Part shown: piece by piece, positions 24,501-35,900 of the stretch
Numbering within the stretch: the first letter of the stretch is position 1
Layout: every line of letters starts with the position of its first letter
Source: Poronia punctata
Taxonomy: Eukaryota; Ascomycota; Sordariomycetes; Xylariales; Xylariaceae
Assembly: GCA_022579005.1 (NCBI GenBank)
Contig: MU401699.1
Coordinates: forward strand, 1 to 50,540
Length of the DNA stretch: 50,540 nt
Direction of reading: 5' to 3'
Translations under genes and position numbers: made by a program
The notes under the pieces: generated by a model
What the model saw: only the letters and a program-made list of their open reading frames with translations
Database searches by the model: none
What the model was told of the DNA's origin: nothing

Positions 24501-26749
24501 ATATAAATTTGCTAAATAAATACTACTTTAAATATAAAGAAAGTTTTATGTTTTAAGCATTATTATTTAAACTTATAAATGCTATACTAAATTATAAATT
24601 GCTTAAATTAGTAATATATATTAATATTACTAATAAACTAATTATACTTAAAAAAAACTTAAAATTAGAAAATATTAAAAACTTAAACGTTAATAAAATT
24701 AAAAAAGTATACTAAACTAATGCTTATGCTAAAGTATTAGCTATATAATATAAAATAAGCTTTAATTAGTTTAATTTTAATAATAATATACTAGCTTACT
24801 TATAAATAAAAATATTTTATATTTATAAAGCTTAGTTAATATTAGCTAAAAAAAAATTATAATATATTGCTATAATTAAATATAAATTATAAAGATATTA
24901 AAATAAAACTAATTTGTTTAAAACATATTTTATTTATTTAAATAAAATACAAAGTTTATATATTTAATAAAAAGCTATAATATATATTAAAGTTTATTAA
25001 AATAGTAAAGCAATATAATGTTTAAATAAAAAAAAGTATTATACTAATGCTAAAAAAAAACCTAAAAGTTAAGATTGTTAATAGTTAGCAAAAATAATAA
25101 ATAAATAAAAAACTATATAAACTAGAAATTAAAAACTAATAAATTTTTAATAATATGTTTAATATACTATACTAATAGAAAAAACTATATTAAATAAAAA
25201 AAACCTAGCTTATTTAAATGCTTATTATTCATTATATAAAAATTATAAATAGTAAAAAAAAGAAAGGTTGTTATAAACCTCTATGCGCTAAATAATATTA
25301 GCATTTTAAATATTTATTTAATGCCTTATTAAGACAATATAATAGCTAATCTTTAAAGCAAAGCTTTTATAATAGTATATAGTATAACTTTTTTATTATT
25401 AGCTGCTAGTTTATATAAAATATAAAAACAAAATAGTTATTATATTACTTAAAAAACTAACAGTATTAAGCGTTATATTAATAAAATTTTAAAATAGCTT
25501 AGTATATATATAATAATTTATAAACTAAAGGCTTAAACCTTATAAAAACTACTGCTACATATATATAAATAATATTGTTATTTTTAGCAATACTTAAAAA
25601 AGCATTATAATTAATTTTATAACATATTAAACTAGCTATTTTATTAAAGAAGTCTTTTTGCGCATACTTTATAGTTAAGCTTTTAAGTTTAAAAGTAAAT
25701 AGTTTAAGCATTGCTATAATAAAATACTATATTAAAGCAATAGTAAAAATAAAAATGCTAAAAATATTAAAAGACTTTAAAATATATATTAAAATAATTA
25801 TATAGCTAAGAAAATATATTTTATAATTTTAATAAAAGCTTAAGGTTTTTTAAAAAAGAAAAACTATAATGTTAGCAAAAAAATAAAAAACTAAAAAACT
25901 ACTATAAAAAAAACCTTTTATATAAAGAAAATAAACGTTATAATGAATAATTTAACTAATAAAATAAGAAATAAAAAGCTTTAATATTATATAAGAAAAC
26001 TTATATAAGTTAAACTATTTAATATATTAAAATTATAATAAACAAGTTTTTTAAAAAACAAACGCTTTAGCAAAACAAAGCTATAAAGTAATAATATTTT
26101 ATATAGTAAATAACCTTTAAAATAAAAAAGCTATATATATAAATGCTATTAAACCTATTATAGACTTAAGCAAAGTTTAAATTAAAGCAAAAAAAATACT
26201 ATGCTATAAAACTTAAAGTTTTATATTTTGTTTAGCTTTATAAGCAAATATAACCTTAACTATAATTTTTAATATATTTAATTATTATTTTAATAAATTA
26301 TTAAGTTATAAAAGAAATAGTAAATTTAAAGAATATAATAACAATAAATATTGTTAAAATAAACCTAAAGCTAATTTAAGCTTTTATTTTTTTTAACTAG
26401 TATAAACTTAACGTACGCTATATTTTAAGCAAAGTTAATTTAGTTTTAAACGTATTATTAAAGCTTTTAATAAAAATAACTTTTAATAATAAAAAGAAAA
26501 AAAGAAAAAAAGAAAAATAATAAAAACATATTAGATAATAATACTAAGAAATTTGCATACTTAGTATATAATATGCATATAATACCTAAATTTAAACATA
26601 AGTTAATTAAAAAATATAATAATAATATAAAAATAAAAAATATTTTTAAAAAGCTAGGTACTTAAATAAAAATTATAAAAATAAAATTTGCTTAAAAGAA
26701 TAAATTACTATACTATATACTATATAAACAACGTAATTATTTAGTTATT

Positions 26750-27905
26750 TTAAATAATTGTATAGTAAAACTATTTTATAAAGTATATAATAAAAAGCAC
26801 TACTTTAAAATTAACAAAATACTATATAACCTTAAATGCTATTATATTAAGATTTATTATAAAAATTAAAACAATATTTATAGCATTGCTTAAACTATAT
26901 TTAAAATTATATAAACTAAAACAAAATACTTAAATTATTATATTTAATAGCAGTTATAAGCATTTTATACTATACTATTATAATAGACTTTATAGTTAGT
27001 ATGCTTACTATATAATCTTAAAAAACCTTATAGCAAATGCTAAATTATAGCACTTATAATTATTTTCTAATAATTATATATAAGCTTATTAAAAAAACAC
27101 TGCTTATTTTAAAAAACATTAAATATACTATAGCAAAATAAAAAACTATTATATTAAAAATGTTAATATTATATAAATAGACTATACTATTAAAAATTAT
27201 ATTAAATAAAAAATTAAAATTTATATTAAAACTTTAGCAAACACTATTTATTTATATATTTATAAAACTACTTATATTTATAGGATACTACTTATAAACT
27301 AATAGTTAGTTAAAAAAAACGTAAAGATTACTATATAATACTGTTATACTACTTTAAATATTTTATAAATATTAATTATTATAATACTTTAATATGCTTT
27401 TAACAATTTTAAGTAAAAAATATTAAAACAGGTTTTTATTAAGGTAGTACTAGGATTTAAGTTAAAAAATCTTATAACGATTTTATAAGTGCTAAGAAAT
27501 GCACTAGACTTTAAAGTATATAAACGTTTATATTAAATTAAAGTATAAACAGTAATTAATTATATAGTAGCTAATATAAAAATTAAATATAATATAATAA
27601 AATAAAATAAATATTATAATGTTAAAAACAAAGTGTACTTTAAACTATATAAAAGATATTATTTTCTTAGTAAACTTTTAAAAAAATAGTTATAATAAAA
27701 AGTTAAAGCTTTAACTATTTTTAAAAAGGTAAGCAACTTAGTATATAAGCTAAATTTCCTAAAGCATTAAAAAGTATATTAAGTAGTTTTAATACCTTAT
27801 TTATATCTTATACTTAAAAAAATAAATTTATTTAAAAAGAACTATAACTAGGATAAGTATTTATAAACAGAAATACTAATAAATAAAAGTTATATAAAAA
27901 GAAAT
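26750..27905 (+). pseudogene. Gypsy-type integrase remnant
   Basis: Despite many stops and shifts, integrase features can be read. A zinc-finger trace has HCLN plus a Tyr where the second Cys is expected (26884-26898). A core start reads IDFIVSM (ata-gac-ttt from 26983), in the same frame as the zinc finger. A C-terminal GPY/F-like trace reads IFKKV followed by LVYKL (about 27714-27750), comparable to the usual family pattern of hydrophobic-Lys-Val-Gly then LAYKL-LP. In-frame TAA and TAG codons fall where Trp or Gln codons are expected, which is the RIP signature. Frame changes between core and C-terminus indicate indels. The family call is good; the exact borders are approximate. Confidence 0.72.
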
Positions 27906-29915
27906 TAAAACAAGTTATAAAAATAGCAAACTAAGTATTACTAAAATATTTAGTTAAGTAGTATAGCTATTTTTTTATTTATATTATATAGTATTTTTAA
28001 TATATATTAATATAAAATGCTTTAAAAATAGTAAAACAATATAATAAAAACTATAAAATAACTTTAAACAAGCTTAAAACTATAGTAAAAAATAAAATAT
28101 ATAAAAATGTTAATATTTTTTTTAAAAAATACTATTAAATAAATAAAAACAATAATAGTTATACTTAAAACTAGAATATAAATATACTTATAAAATATAA
28201 ACACTATTATATTAGCATTTAAAAAGTACCTAGCTACTTTATTGCTAAAAACATTAACAACCTGCTAATTTATTTATTTTAATACTGCACTACCTTTATT
28301 TTTTTATATAATAATTAATTATATATTATTTTAACATTATATATTATTTTAATATAGTATTAATACTATACTAATAGTACTATTTTAATAATAAGTTATT
28401 AAATTAAAATGTTTTTAAACATTTTGTTTTTATAAGTAGCAAACTTTAAAATATTACTAAAGTAGCCAAAAAAATATAACAAAGTATATTAACAAGCTAA
28501 ACAAATATTTAAAAAAAAATTAAAAGCAACTATATTAACTACTATATATAATATTTTTATAAAAAATTATTATAGCGTTAATAAAATACTATACAATGCT
28601 AAATAGCTAGCGCTTATATATTAAGCAAACGTTTTGCAAAACATTATACTAAAAAAGTATTTTAAATATAAAAAAATAATAAACTACTTTATAGTTTGCT
28701 AACTAAATAGTAAACAATTAAACAATACTCTATAAGTAAATATATATATACTAATAAATTTTATTATATAAATAAAAAATAGAAAAAAGTAAAATAACTA
28801 GTTATAATTTGTTATAATAAATATTAAACTAAAGCAACTAAAAGCACTATATATTATAAAAAACATATAATATAAATTAAAAGTAATGCTTTAAACAATA
28901 GTTAATATAATTAATAATATAGGTTTAATTTAGCTGCTATATAACCTTGCTACTAAAGTTATACTATAATATTAAAAATAGTAAGCAAATACTTAAAAAT
29001 ATAAGTATGCCTAGTTACTACTAATAAAAATAATTAAACTAATTAAACTAATATTGCTATTAAAAAACTAAACAATTTTTTTAAAAAACTACTTTGTTTA
29101 CTAAAACAATTAATTGCCTACTTTAAAAAACTTGCGTTACTAGCTAAAATTATAAGTAATTAAACTAATTAAATTATTATATAAACTGCTAAATATAAAA
29201 TAGTTTAATTATTAATGGCTAAATTTTAATTAAAAAAAGCTAAAAAATAATATAATAAAACTATGCAAATTATTAGCAAATTTATTAACAAGTGTAATGC
29301 TTAATAAGCAAAAAAAAATAAAAGCTTATAAAAATCTTTACTAAAATTAATAAATTAATTAATATATAAATTAAATATAGCGTTAAAAAACGCTTTATTA
29401 ACAGCTTAATTTAGTACTACGTTGCTAATATAATAAAAAAAGTGCTTACTATATTTCTAAGCGCTTTTAATTTGCTTTTATTTAATATATATATAGCAAA
29501 ATTTTAAAAACTATAAAAAAAGCTTAATAAAGCAGTATAATATAACAATATACTAGTAAATAATATTGTTAAAATTAAAAAAGCTTATAATAAGCTTAAA
29601 AATAAATTTAATAAAATAATTAAGCAAATAAACAATAAGTTTAAAAAGCTAAAAAAAAATTAGCTAATTAACCTGCTTTTACTAATTAATTTACACAATT
29701 ACTTACTATTATTTAATAAAAGCTATAAGAAAATATTTTAAAGACAAAATTAAGCACATTATTAGTATATAAACCTAGCTTACTTAACTACTTTTAATTT
29801 ATTACCTTAATTAAAAAATTAAACTAATGTAAACATAATTACTTTTACTTTATTTATCTATATTAGCAAGAAAAAAATATTGTAACATAAAAACAAGGAC
29901 GTTTTCTTTTATGTT

Positions 29916-29929
29916 AAAGGGAGGCAGTT
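29916..29929 (+). other. Polypurine tract of the Gypsy-type element
   Basis: AAAGGGAGGCAG followed by TT lies directly before the TG start of the 3' LTR at 29930. This is the expected position and composition of the primer for plus-strand DNA synthesis, and it fixes the element's orientation as +. Confidence 0.8.
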
Positions 29930-30103
29930 TGTTATGCGCATTATAAAAATATATTATATAAATATAAAAGCATATTATATAACTTTATTATATGATCTTA
30001 TTAGTTTATAAACATAGTATAAATTAATTTAAAGAATTATTTAGAGCTTGCTTTTACTTTAATTAATTTATTCTTATTTTATTATACTAACTTAATGCTA
30101 TTA
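29930..30103 (+). repeat. 3' LTR of the Gypsy-type element
   Basis: This 174-bp direct repeat of 21406-21579 starts TGTTATGCGC and ends CTATTA. It is followed by the target duplication AAAGT (30104-30108). Confidence 0.93.
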
Positions 30104-30184
30104 AAAGTAGACTTAATTAGTAAATATAGTTATAAATGCTAAAGTTGCTAAAAACTAATAACTTAAAAAAATAGTATAATAAAA

Positions 30185-31115
30185 TATTTGCTTAAAATAT
30201 TTACTTGCTAGCTATTTATATAAAGATTATAAGTTAGCTAAAGCTATTTTAACTAATAGCTAAAGTAGTAGTAATAGTAATATTTATTAACGTTTAACTT
30301 AAAAACCTAGTGTTAACTTATTATTACCTTTATATAACCTTTGTTTAGGTTTATATTAAAAAAGACGCTTTACTTATAACCTAGCTTATAACTTTATTTA
30401 AGTATATTATAAAATAAACCTTTGCTATTTTATATAATATATAGTATAAAACATATATATAATAAAAAAAAACCTATAAGTTAAGTTAGCAACGCTATAT
30501 ATATAAAAAAAAGGATTATATAGCTTATTAACTTTTTTAAGCCTAGCTAATTATACTTATATAGCGTAAAAGGTATAGCTTTTTATTACTATTAACTAGC
30601 TAGTAGCTTTTTATATACAGCGCAGTATAGCTTACATTTTTAATATAAAGTATTAAAAGAGAATTGTTAGCAACAATGCTAATAAAGCATAGGTTAATCT
30701 TTTATTTAACAATAGTATAAACTACTATTAAAACCTCTTTTAAGCCTCTTTTGCTTTAGCTTTAAGCTTTTTACTACTAGCAGTTTAAATTAACTAGTTA
30801 GCTTAAAGCGTAAAACTTAACTAAACTAATAAACTAAAAGTAAATAAGTAAGTAGATATTATAAGTAAAGGAAATAAAGCTAAAAGGTTAAAAGAAATAT
30901 AAAAAAGCGGGTTATTTTTTAAAAGCAAAAAAAAGAAAAAAAGAAAGTTAAACTAATAGCTAAAGCGTAGCTAGTTATACTTTTTTTTATTTTTTTAGCT
31001 AGTTTAATTACTTATTTATTTAATTAAATAAAAGTTATTTAATATATTTTATTTTTATAATTACTAGTAATATTACCTTATAATTAACTTATTATTTAAA
31101 CTTTTATAATAAATA
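30185..31115 (+). repeat. Repeat family E, copy 3, split by an insertion
   Basis: 30185-30265 and 30951-31110 together match 34535-34750 in order and orientation; the 685 bp between them are absent from the other copy. Only the 5' part of family E is present. It ends about 100 bp before island 2 begins, so E copies lie on both sides of that island in the same orientation. Confidence 0.65.
30266..30950 (+). mobile_element. 685-bp retroposon-like insertion with A-rich tail and 15-bp target duplication
   Basis: The exact 15-mer AACTAATAGCTAAAG occurs at 30251-30265 and 30951-30965, bracketing 685 bp that are missing from the homologous place in E copy 2 (about 34590). The right end of the insert is a purine-rich A tract of about 30 bp (30918-30948). 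A long target duplication plus an A-rich 3' end is what target-primed reverse transcription leaves, so this is probably a 5'-truncated LINE or a SINE-like copy. No coding remnant was recognised. Confidence 0.7.
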
Positions 31116-31266
31116 GTAAATAAGTAAAATTATTTAATTATAAATATATATATTTAAACACTATAAAAATTATTATTACTTTGCTATTAATTATATTATA
31201 AGTAAAATAGTGACTTTATGCTATTTTGCTAACCTTGCTATATATAGTCATTTGTCACTCCTAAAG
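31116..31266. other. Border between AT-rich DNA and island 2
   Basis: AT-rich sequence gives way at about 31210-31260 to normal composition. The stop codon of the WD40 gene lies at 31267-31269 on the - strand, so that gene has only about 50 bp of ordinary 3' flank. GTGAC at about 31211 and GTCAC at about 31255 form a short inverted pair of unknown meaning. Confidence 0.5.
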
Positions 31267-33759
31267 TTACCGGGGTGTAACAGACGGGAAAATCTTCCTC
31301 CCAAAAATGTCCACATGAAATTCATATATCCCGTCCTCAGCGCCAATATACCTGTAGTCCGCCGTCAGTAATTCCCTGGCTGAATCGATTTCATTTATAA
31401 TGTGGCTTTGTTTCCGTGGACTCACAGCGCACGACCGTCTTCGCTCCACGCCAGGCCGGCCGTGTCATCAGAATGTTGGCGGTGTTCCCGGCTTGCGATG
31501 CGGGCATATGTTCGACGAAAGTGTGGCAATTCATCGTTCCAGACGTCGTTGACCATCGCAATAGCGCGGCGGACCCCACTAGTCTCACCTCGACTGCCAT
31601 CATGACCATTGATAGTATCGCCAGAGATGTTGTACAGCGTGTCCAGGTCCACCCAATTTGATGCACTCCTCGGTTGTCCCCATGTTGACGACGGCGAAGA
31701 CTCGAGCAAACCACTGGTTGCCTCGACTTGTCCCAGCCGTTGTAGCCGATTCAGCGTCTGATGCATCGAGCTGTCAAGGTTCTGTGAGAGGGAATGCATG
31801 ATCGAGCTTCGTCGTGGCATAGCTTGCCTCTCACGGTCCTGTTCGGGTGCCATGTGCGAGGACGCTGATAGCTGGCCCCCGCGACTCCCCCGGTTCTGTT
31901 CACGCTCGAAAATCCGCGTCAGCGTGTCACGCTGGAGAGATGTCAAATAACGCAACCTTGCAGAGATGTCTCGATCGCGGTCCCGTGCGACATTGGTTAT
32001 CCTCTGCTGGGGACTTACGCGTTCTGCAAAGACAGACGATCTAAACACAGGGCTGCCTCGAACAGGCTGCGATTCACGCTGGTTTCCCAGTTCTCTCTGT
32101 TCCCTTGCTTCTCGCGATTCCTGGACTTCTCTGCGGCGCCTGCCCCCCTGAACAGCGTCTAGAATAGCCAACTCCTCCGGCGTGAAAGCATTATTGGATC
32201 CGGGTGTTTCGGAGTCGCCAGGCCCAAGCGGTCCATGGCCTGCGAGGCCGTGTACTGTTGAGCTGGTCGCCCTGCGCTCGCCCCGTAAATCATAATGACG
32301 AGAATCGACCGAGTTCCGGTCTCTGATGAGGATGTCGTCAAAGGCTCCGTGATCCTCTATAGAGATTATCTGACGCTTGGTGAAGTTGGTACGGGCATCC
32401 GCCACACCGAAGCGCCCACGGTGCTCCGTCCAGGCAAGGATGTCGTAAGGGCCCGGGGAGAACGCCATATCCCTCACAGCTCCTGAATCGGTTGATGCCC
32501 TTGCCGAGTTGAAGTAGGTGACCAGAGGGTCTCGCTCTGTGTCGGCGAAAGCAGCGGTATCAAATATTGATATGGTGCCATATTGCGTCCCCACGGCTAG
32601 GTACCTACCCGAGGGAGAAAAACATGCAGCAAAGCTCCCTCGGCAGTCTGACTGGTCTCGTACAGACTGGTCCTTGAGGCGTATCCTAGGCAATTGTACC
32701 CAATTGTAACCTCCAATCCCCCATGAAACAGCACACCGCGTATGGATGTAGAGGAACGGGTCATCACAGATGGCTATTAGAAGTTTGCCATCCGGGGATA
32801 TGACGCTACGGTTAACGAAATCGGGATACTCTAACTCGTCGATAGCCTCTCCGTCATAGAGGTTCACAATGGTTACTGTCTTGTCATTGTTAGCCAATAC
32901 GGCCAATGGCGTAGTGTAGCGGCCGACACCAGGACAGCCCGGAGAAGGTTTAGGTGGCAGCCAGATGGTTATGCAATTCACTCGGTGACTACCAAACTTG
33001 TAGTTCATCACTGTCCACGGCTTCGCCACGCCGTTAATCTGCTCAACGGCATTGAGTACATCACGGTGCAACTCAGGTATCGGCGCCTCTGCTCTCGCAG
33101 ATGATGGCGCGGACTCACTGGGGACCAGAGAAGTATGAGAAGGGCCACGAGCGGGGTCCTGGTCAGGGCGGGAGTCCGCGGCGACACTTGAGGTACGAGG
33201 CCCTAGTTCACGAATGATGGCGACTTCGCCTTTTTCGCCGCCACAGCAAATCCACCCGCCCCTCGCCACCAAACATCTAGGATGAAAACTGATGATTCTA
33301 ATGACATCACACTCGCGCGATTTGATGTCGAACCGTGTGATATGGGTGTTATCAACACCGGTGGGGAAATATAATATGCCGTCTCGATCGGTGCTGATCA
33401 AGGATCTAAGTTGCCAATGTCTAGAATAAAGGTCACAGTAGCAGTTAGTAATATCGAGGAGGGCGAATATTCACAGCAAGCGAAACAGAAGTAGTCGAGA
33501 AATATTAACGGTTGGCTCTGACTAACATGGGCGAAATAAGGCAACGGTAATGTCTGCGGCCCTCTATTAAGAGCAAACGATTGGTAGGCCAGAGGCTGGA
33601 TAGCGAAAGACATGCAGACGTTAGCATTGCAGTTCGTATAAAACGCGCGCAAGAGGTAATGTGTGACCGTTGAATGGCCGCGGTCCCCTTCAGCGTTTGA
33701 TTCCGTCTGTACAAGATGGGCAGGATGGCTTCTAACCTAGCTTCATCGCCGGCGGCCAT
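31267..33759 (-). CDS. WD40-repeat protein of the fungal DUF2415 type
   Basis: Exons on the - strand: 33759-33527, 33420-31426, 31351-31267; 2313 nt, 770 residues. Intron 1 (33526-33421) has GTTAGT, a TACTAAC branch site and TTCTAG. Intron 2 (31425-31352) has GTGAGT and CTACAG. Splicing restores HWQLRSLIS at residues 79-87 and the C-terminus YIGAEDGIYEFHV from residue 744, both of which read as conserved in fungal homologues as I remember them. Beta-propeller-like stretches are visible: SVISPDGKLLIA about 283-294, ACFSPSGRYLAVG about 343-355 and DMAFSPGPYDILAWTEHRGR about 395-414, the last being the DUF2415-like part. A charged Arg/Glu-rich, probably disordered region spans about 505-610, and the last propeller strand is at the C-terminus. 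There is no signal peptide or membrane segment. Its function is not established; a link to yeast Gid11/YLR149C-type ubiquitin-ligase receptors is only a suggestion from memory. The ATG at 33759 is the best start, but a further intron inside exon 1 (acceptor CTATCCAG near 33600) cannot be excluded. Confidence 0.85.
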
Positions 33760-34020
33760 GACACCGAAAGAAGGTCAATAGAGACGGTGCAGGTCATAAG
33801 GCGCATTAATGAAATTACTTAGAGACACATGTCTCTTGAAGTAAGTCGGCCGGGGGGTTGCCCGGGTTTGCAAGTACGAGTAGGTATGATGCGACTAGAG
33901 GAAAGCGATTTGTGTTATGATGTGATAATTACCTACATACGTATATGTACTCCTGTTGCAAGTAAAGTACTAACCGTTTTGGATACGATCTGCAACGGGC
34001 TCTATTTGCAACGCTCGTTT
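33760..34020 (-). promoter_or_regulatory. Upstream region of the WD40 gene
   Basis: This is normal-composition non-coding DNA of about 260 bp between the ATG (complement of 33757-33759) and the AT-rich block. An imperfect palindrome at 33815-33844 reads TTACTT-AGAGAC-ACAT-GTCTCT-TG-AAGTAA and could be a protein-binding site or a hairpin. A pyrimidine-rich patch is near 34015. No certain TATA box is visible on the - strand. An 80-codon frame on the + strand (33829-34071) crosses into AT-rich DNA and is not considered a gene. Confidence 0.5.
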
Positions 34021-34024
34021 CTTT

Positions 34025-34534
34025 TACACTATGCTTTTAAGCTTACTTATAAAGTTAATAAGAAATTATAAAAATATAAAACTATAAAGTATATATTTAA
34101 TAAAGGTTAAATAGTATTATATATAAATATTATAACTTTATATTACTTTTTAAAGTATAGTATAAAGATTATAATTTAATATTAGCTTTAAAGTTAATAT
34201 TTTAGCTAAATATTTTTATAGCAGTTTTTAGTTAATAAAAAGTACTATAATTAAGGTTTAATATTTTTAAAAGTTTTATTTGCTTTATAATATATTTTAA
34301 AATATTAATATATTAAAAAAGATAAAAAGCTTTAGTTTTAATTTATTTATTAACTTAATAAATTTTTATTTTTTAAAAACTTAGTTATAAACTTTATTAC
34401 TAACTTTTTCTAATTTAATAAGCATTTAATATATTTTAGCTTTTTAAGTAGTTAGCTTTTTCTTTATTAATATAATATTAAGTGCTTTATTTATTATTAT
34501 ATTATTAAGCAATATATAATATAGCACTTAGCTA
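34025..34534. other. AT-rich gene-free stretch
   Basis: Degenerate AT-rich DNA follows island 2, with no usable frame. It is partly reminiscent of 13860-14050 before E copy 1, so family E may begin further left than marked. Nothing else is seen. Confidence 0.5.
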
Positions 34535-35900
34535 AAAAACCTACTTACTAAGCTATTTATATATAAACTATAAGTTAGCTAAAGTTATACTAACTAATAG
34601 CTAAAGCTTTGCTAGTTATACTTTTTAAAGAAAACATCTAGCTAGTTTAGTTACTTACTTAGCTAACTAAATAAAGGTTATTTAATATACTTAGTTTTTA
34701 AAATTGCTAGCAATATTTCTTTATAACTTACTTATTGCTTAAACTTTTTTATTTTTTTATTTTTATATTTATAAGTTATAATATAATGTTTAATAAAAGG
34801 ATTTAAATTAAAAATTAAGCATAGTTTATAATTTTCAAATAAATAACAAGCAATAATATAAACAAGCCTAATTAACTTAATACTAAAAATAAGCAATAAA
34901 GCCTAACAAGACTAGCTAATAGTTAAGCTAAATTTATAAAAAGCTAAAAAGAAAGTAAAAAAAGTAAAAGGCTTAATAGTAAGTTAAAGGATTTAAAATA
35001 AAAAGTGCTACTAATTAAAGTAGTTAATTTGTTACTAAGCAATAACTTTTAAAACGGTTAAAAGGTTAAAAGGCATTTCTTTTACTTTAAATTATTTTAA
35101 TATAAAAGCTTTTATATAAGTATAAAAAGCTAAAGTAACAATTCTTTAAATTAAATTATTAATATAGTAAATTAAAACATATAGTTATATTAGCTACTTA
35201 TTAAATAAAACAAGCTTAAATATAAAAATAACGCTAAGGCTTTTATATATAATTCTAAGTAGCTAAAATAAAGTTTTATTATTATAAAAGTTAAAAACTA
35301 GATTATAGTTATAAAAAAGGTAATTAGCAAAAGCTTAGCTTTAAAGATTTAATATAAATTATATAAGCTTTAATATAAGCTAAGTTTTATATTTAAATAA
35401 ATTAGCGTTTTTATGAAAATATACTAGATTATAATAACCTAAAAAAGGCTATTTTAAAAATCCTTTAAAAGTTTATTTAGTAAGAAAATGTTAACTTAAA
35501 GCTATTTAAGAAAGCTTTTTAAAACTAGCTATATTAGCTATAGTAATAAAAAAATAAAAACTTTAAAAAAAAGATTTATTAGCCAGTTTTAGTATAAAAG
35601 GTTAAAAGCGCTATATTACTAAAAGATAATATTTAATTAATATTTAATTATTAGTATAAGCTTTAAAAAAGCTAAAGAAAGTTTTAATAAAATAATATAT
35701 ATTGCTTAATAATATAGTAATAATATTTTAAAAATCTAACAAGTAATAAAGTATTTAGTATTATGCTAATAAAAGATATTAACTACTATATAAGCAAACT
35801 TATACTAAATGTTTATTAAAGTAAAAAAAGTTAGTAAATAATTTATAAGTGCTTAAATAGTTTTAAAAAAACTAATAATTTATTTAATTAATAAATTTAA
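34535..35900 (+). repeat. Repeat family E, copy 2
   Basis: This matches E copy 1 (14105-15175) over about 1.1 kb and E copy 3 over its 5' part. It is followed directly by the left LTR of the reverse-oriented Copia-type element at 35901. It has no coding capacity and no recognised terminal structure. Confidence 0.6.

Larger units (their letters stand above)
21406..30103 (+). mobile_element. Full-length RIP-mutated Ty3/Gypsy-type LTR retrotransposon
   Basis: The element spans 8698 bp, with 174-bp LTRs at 21406-21579 and 29930-30103 and the same 5-bp target duplication AAAGT at 21401-21405 and 30104-30108. The 3' LTR keeps the canonical TG start; the 5' LTR has TA there, and both end in TA instead of CA, as RIP at CpA would give. 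A polypurine tract sits immediately before the 3' LTR. Integrase zinc-finger, core and C-terminal remnants at about 26.75-27.9 kb on the + strand place it in Ty3/Gypsy. The gag, protease and reverse transcriptase regions are too degraded to locate safely. The 8.35-kb interior is long, so further nested insertions are possible. It is dead as a gene source. Confidence 0.88.

Noticed and set aside
24595..24660. Possible reverse transcriptase trace (Tyr-Ile-Asn-Ile-Thr-Asn) inside the Gypsy-type element
   Set aside because: The third motif residue cannot be derived from Asp by C-to-T or G-to-A change, and the surrounding sequence fits neither the Gypsy nor the LINE pattern well enough to call.
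25499..25711. 70-codon open frame on the - strand in AT-rich DNA
   Set aside because: Lys/Ile/Tyr/Leu-rich low-complexity product with no motif, lying inside the Gypsy-type element. A frame this short is expected by chance.
13771..31210. Centromere
   Set aside because: AT-rich, repeat-dense DNA fits, but it is interrupted by genes every 10-20 kb and its parts are identifiable transposons. Sequence alone cannot support a centromere call.
31391..31714. Overlapping 107-codon frame on the - strand within the WD40 gene
   Set aside because: It lies antisense in frame terms to the long WD40 exon, has no family features and is explained by codon bias of the real gene.
33398..33652. Separate small protein on the - strand just before the WD40 exon
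   Set aside because: It is out of frame with the conserved HWQLRS segment and covers an intron with clear donor, branch and acceptor sites. It is a shadow frame.
33829..34071. 80-codon open frame on the + strand upstream of the WD40 gene
   Set aside because: It runs across the island border into RIP-type DNA, has no recognisable motif and overlaps the probable WD40 promoter.
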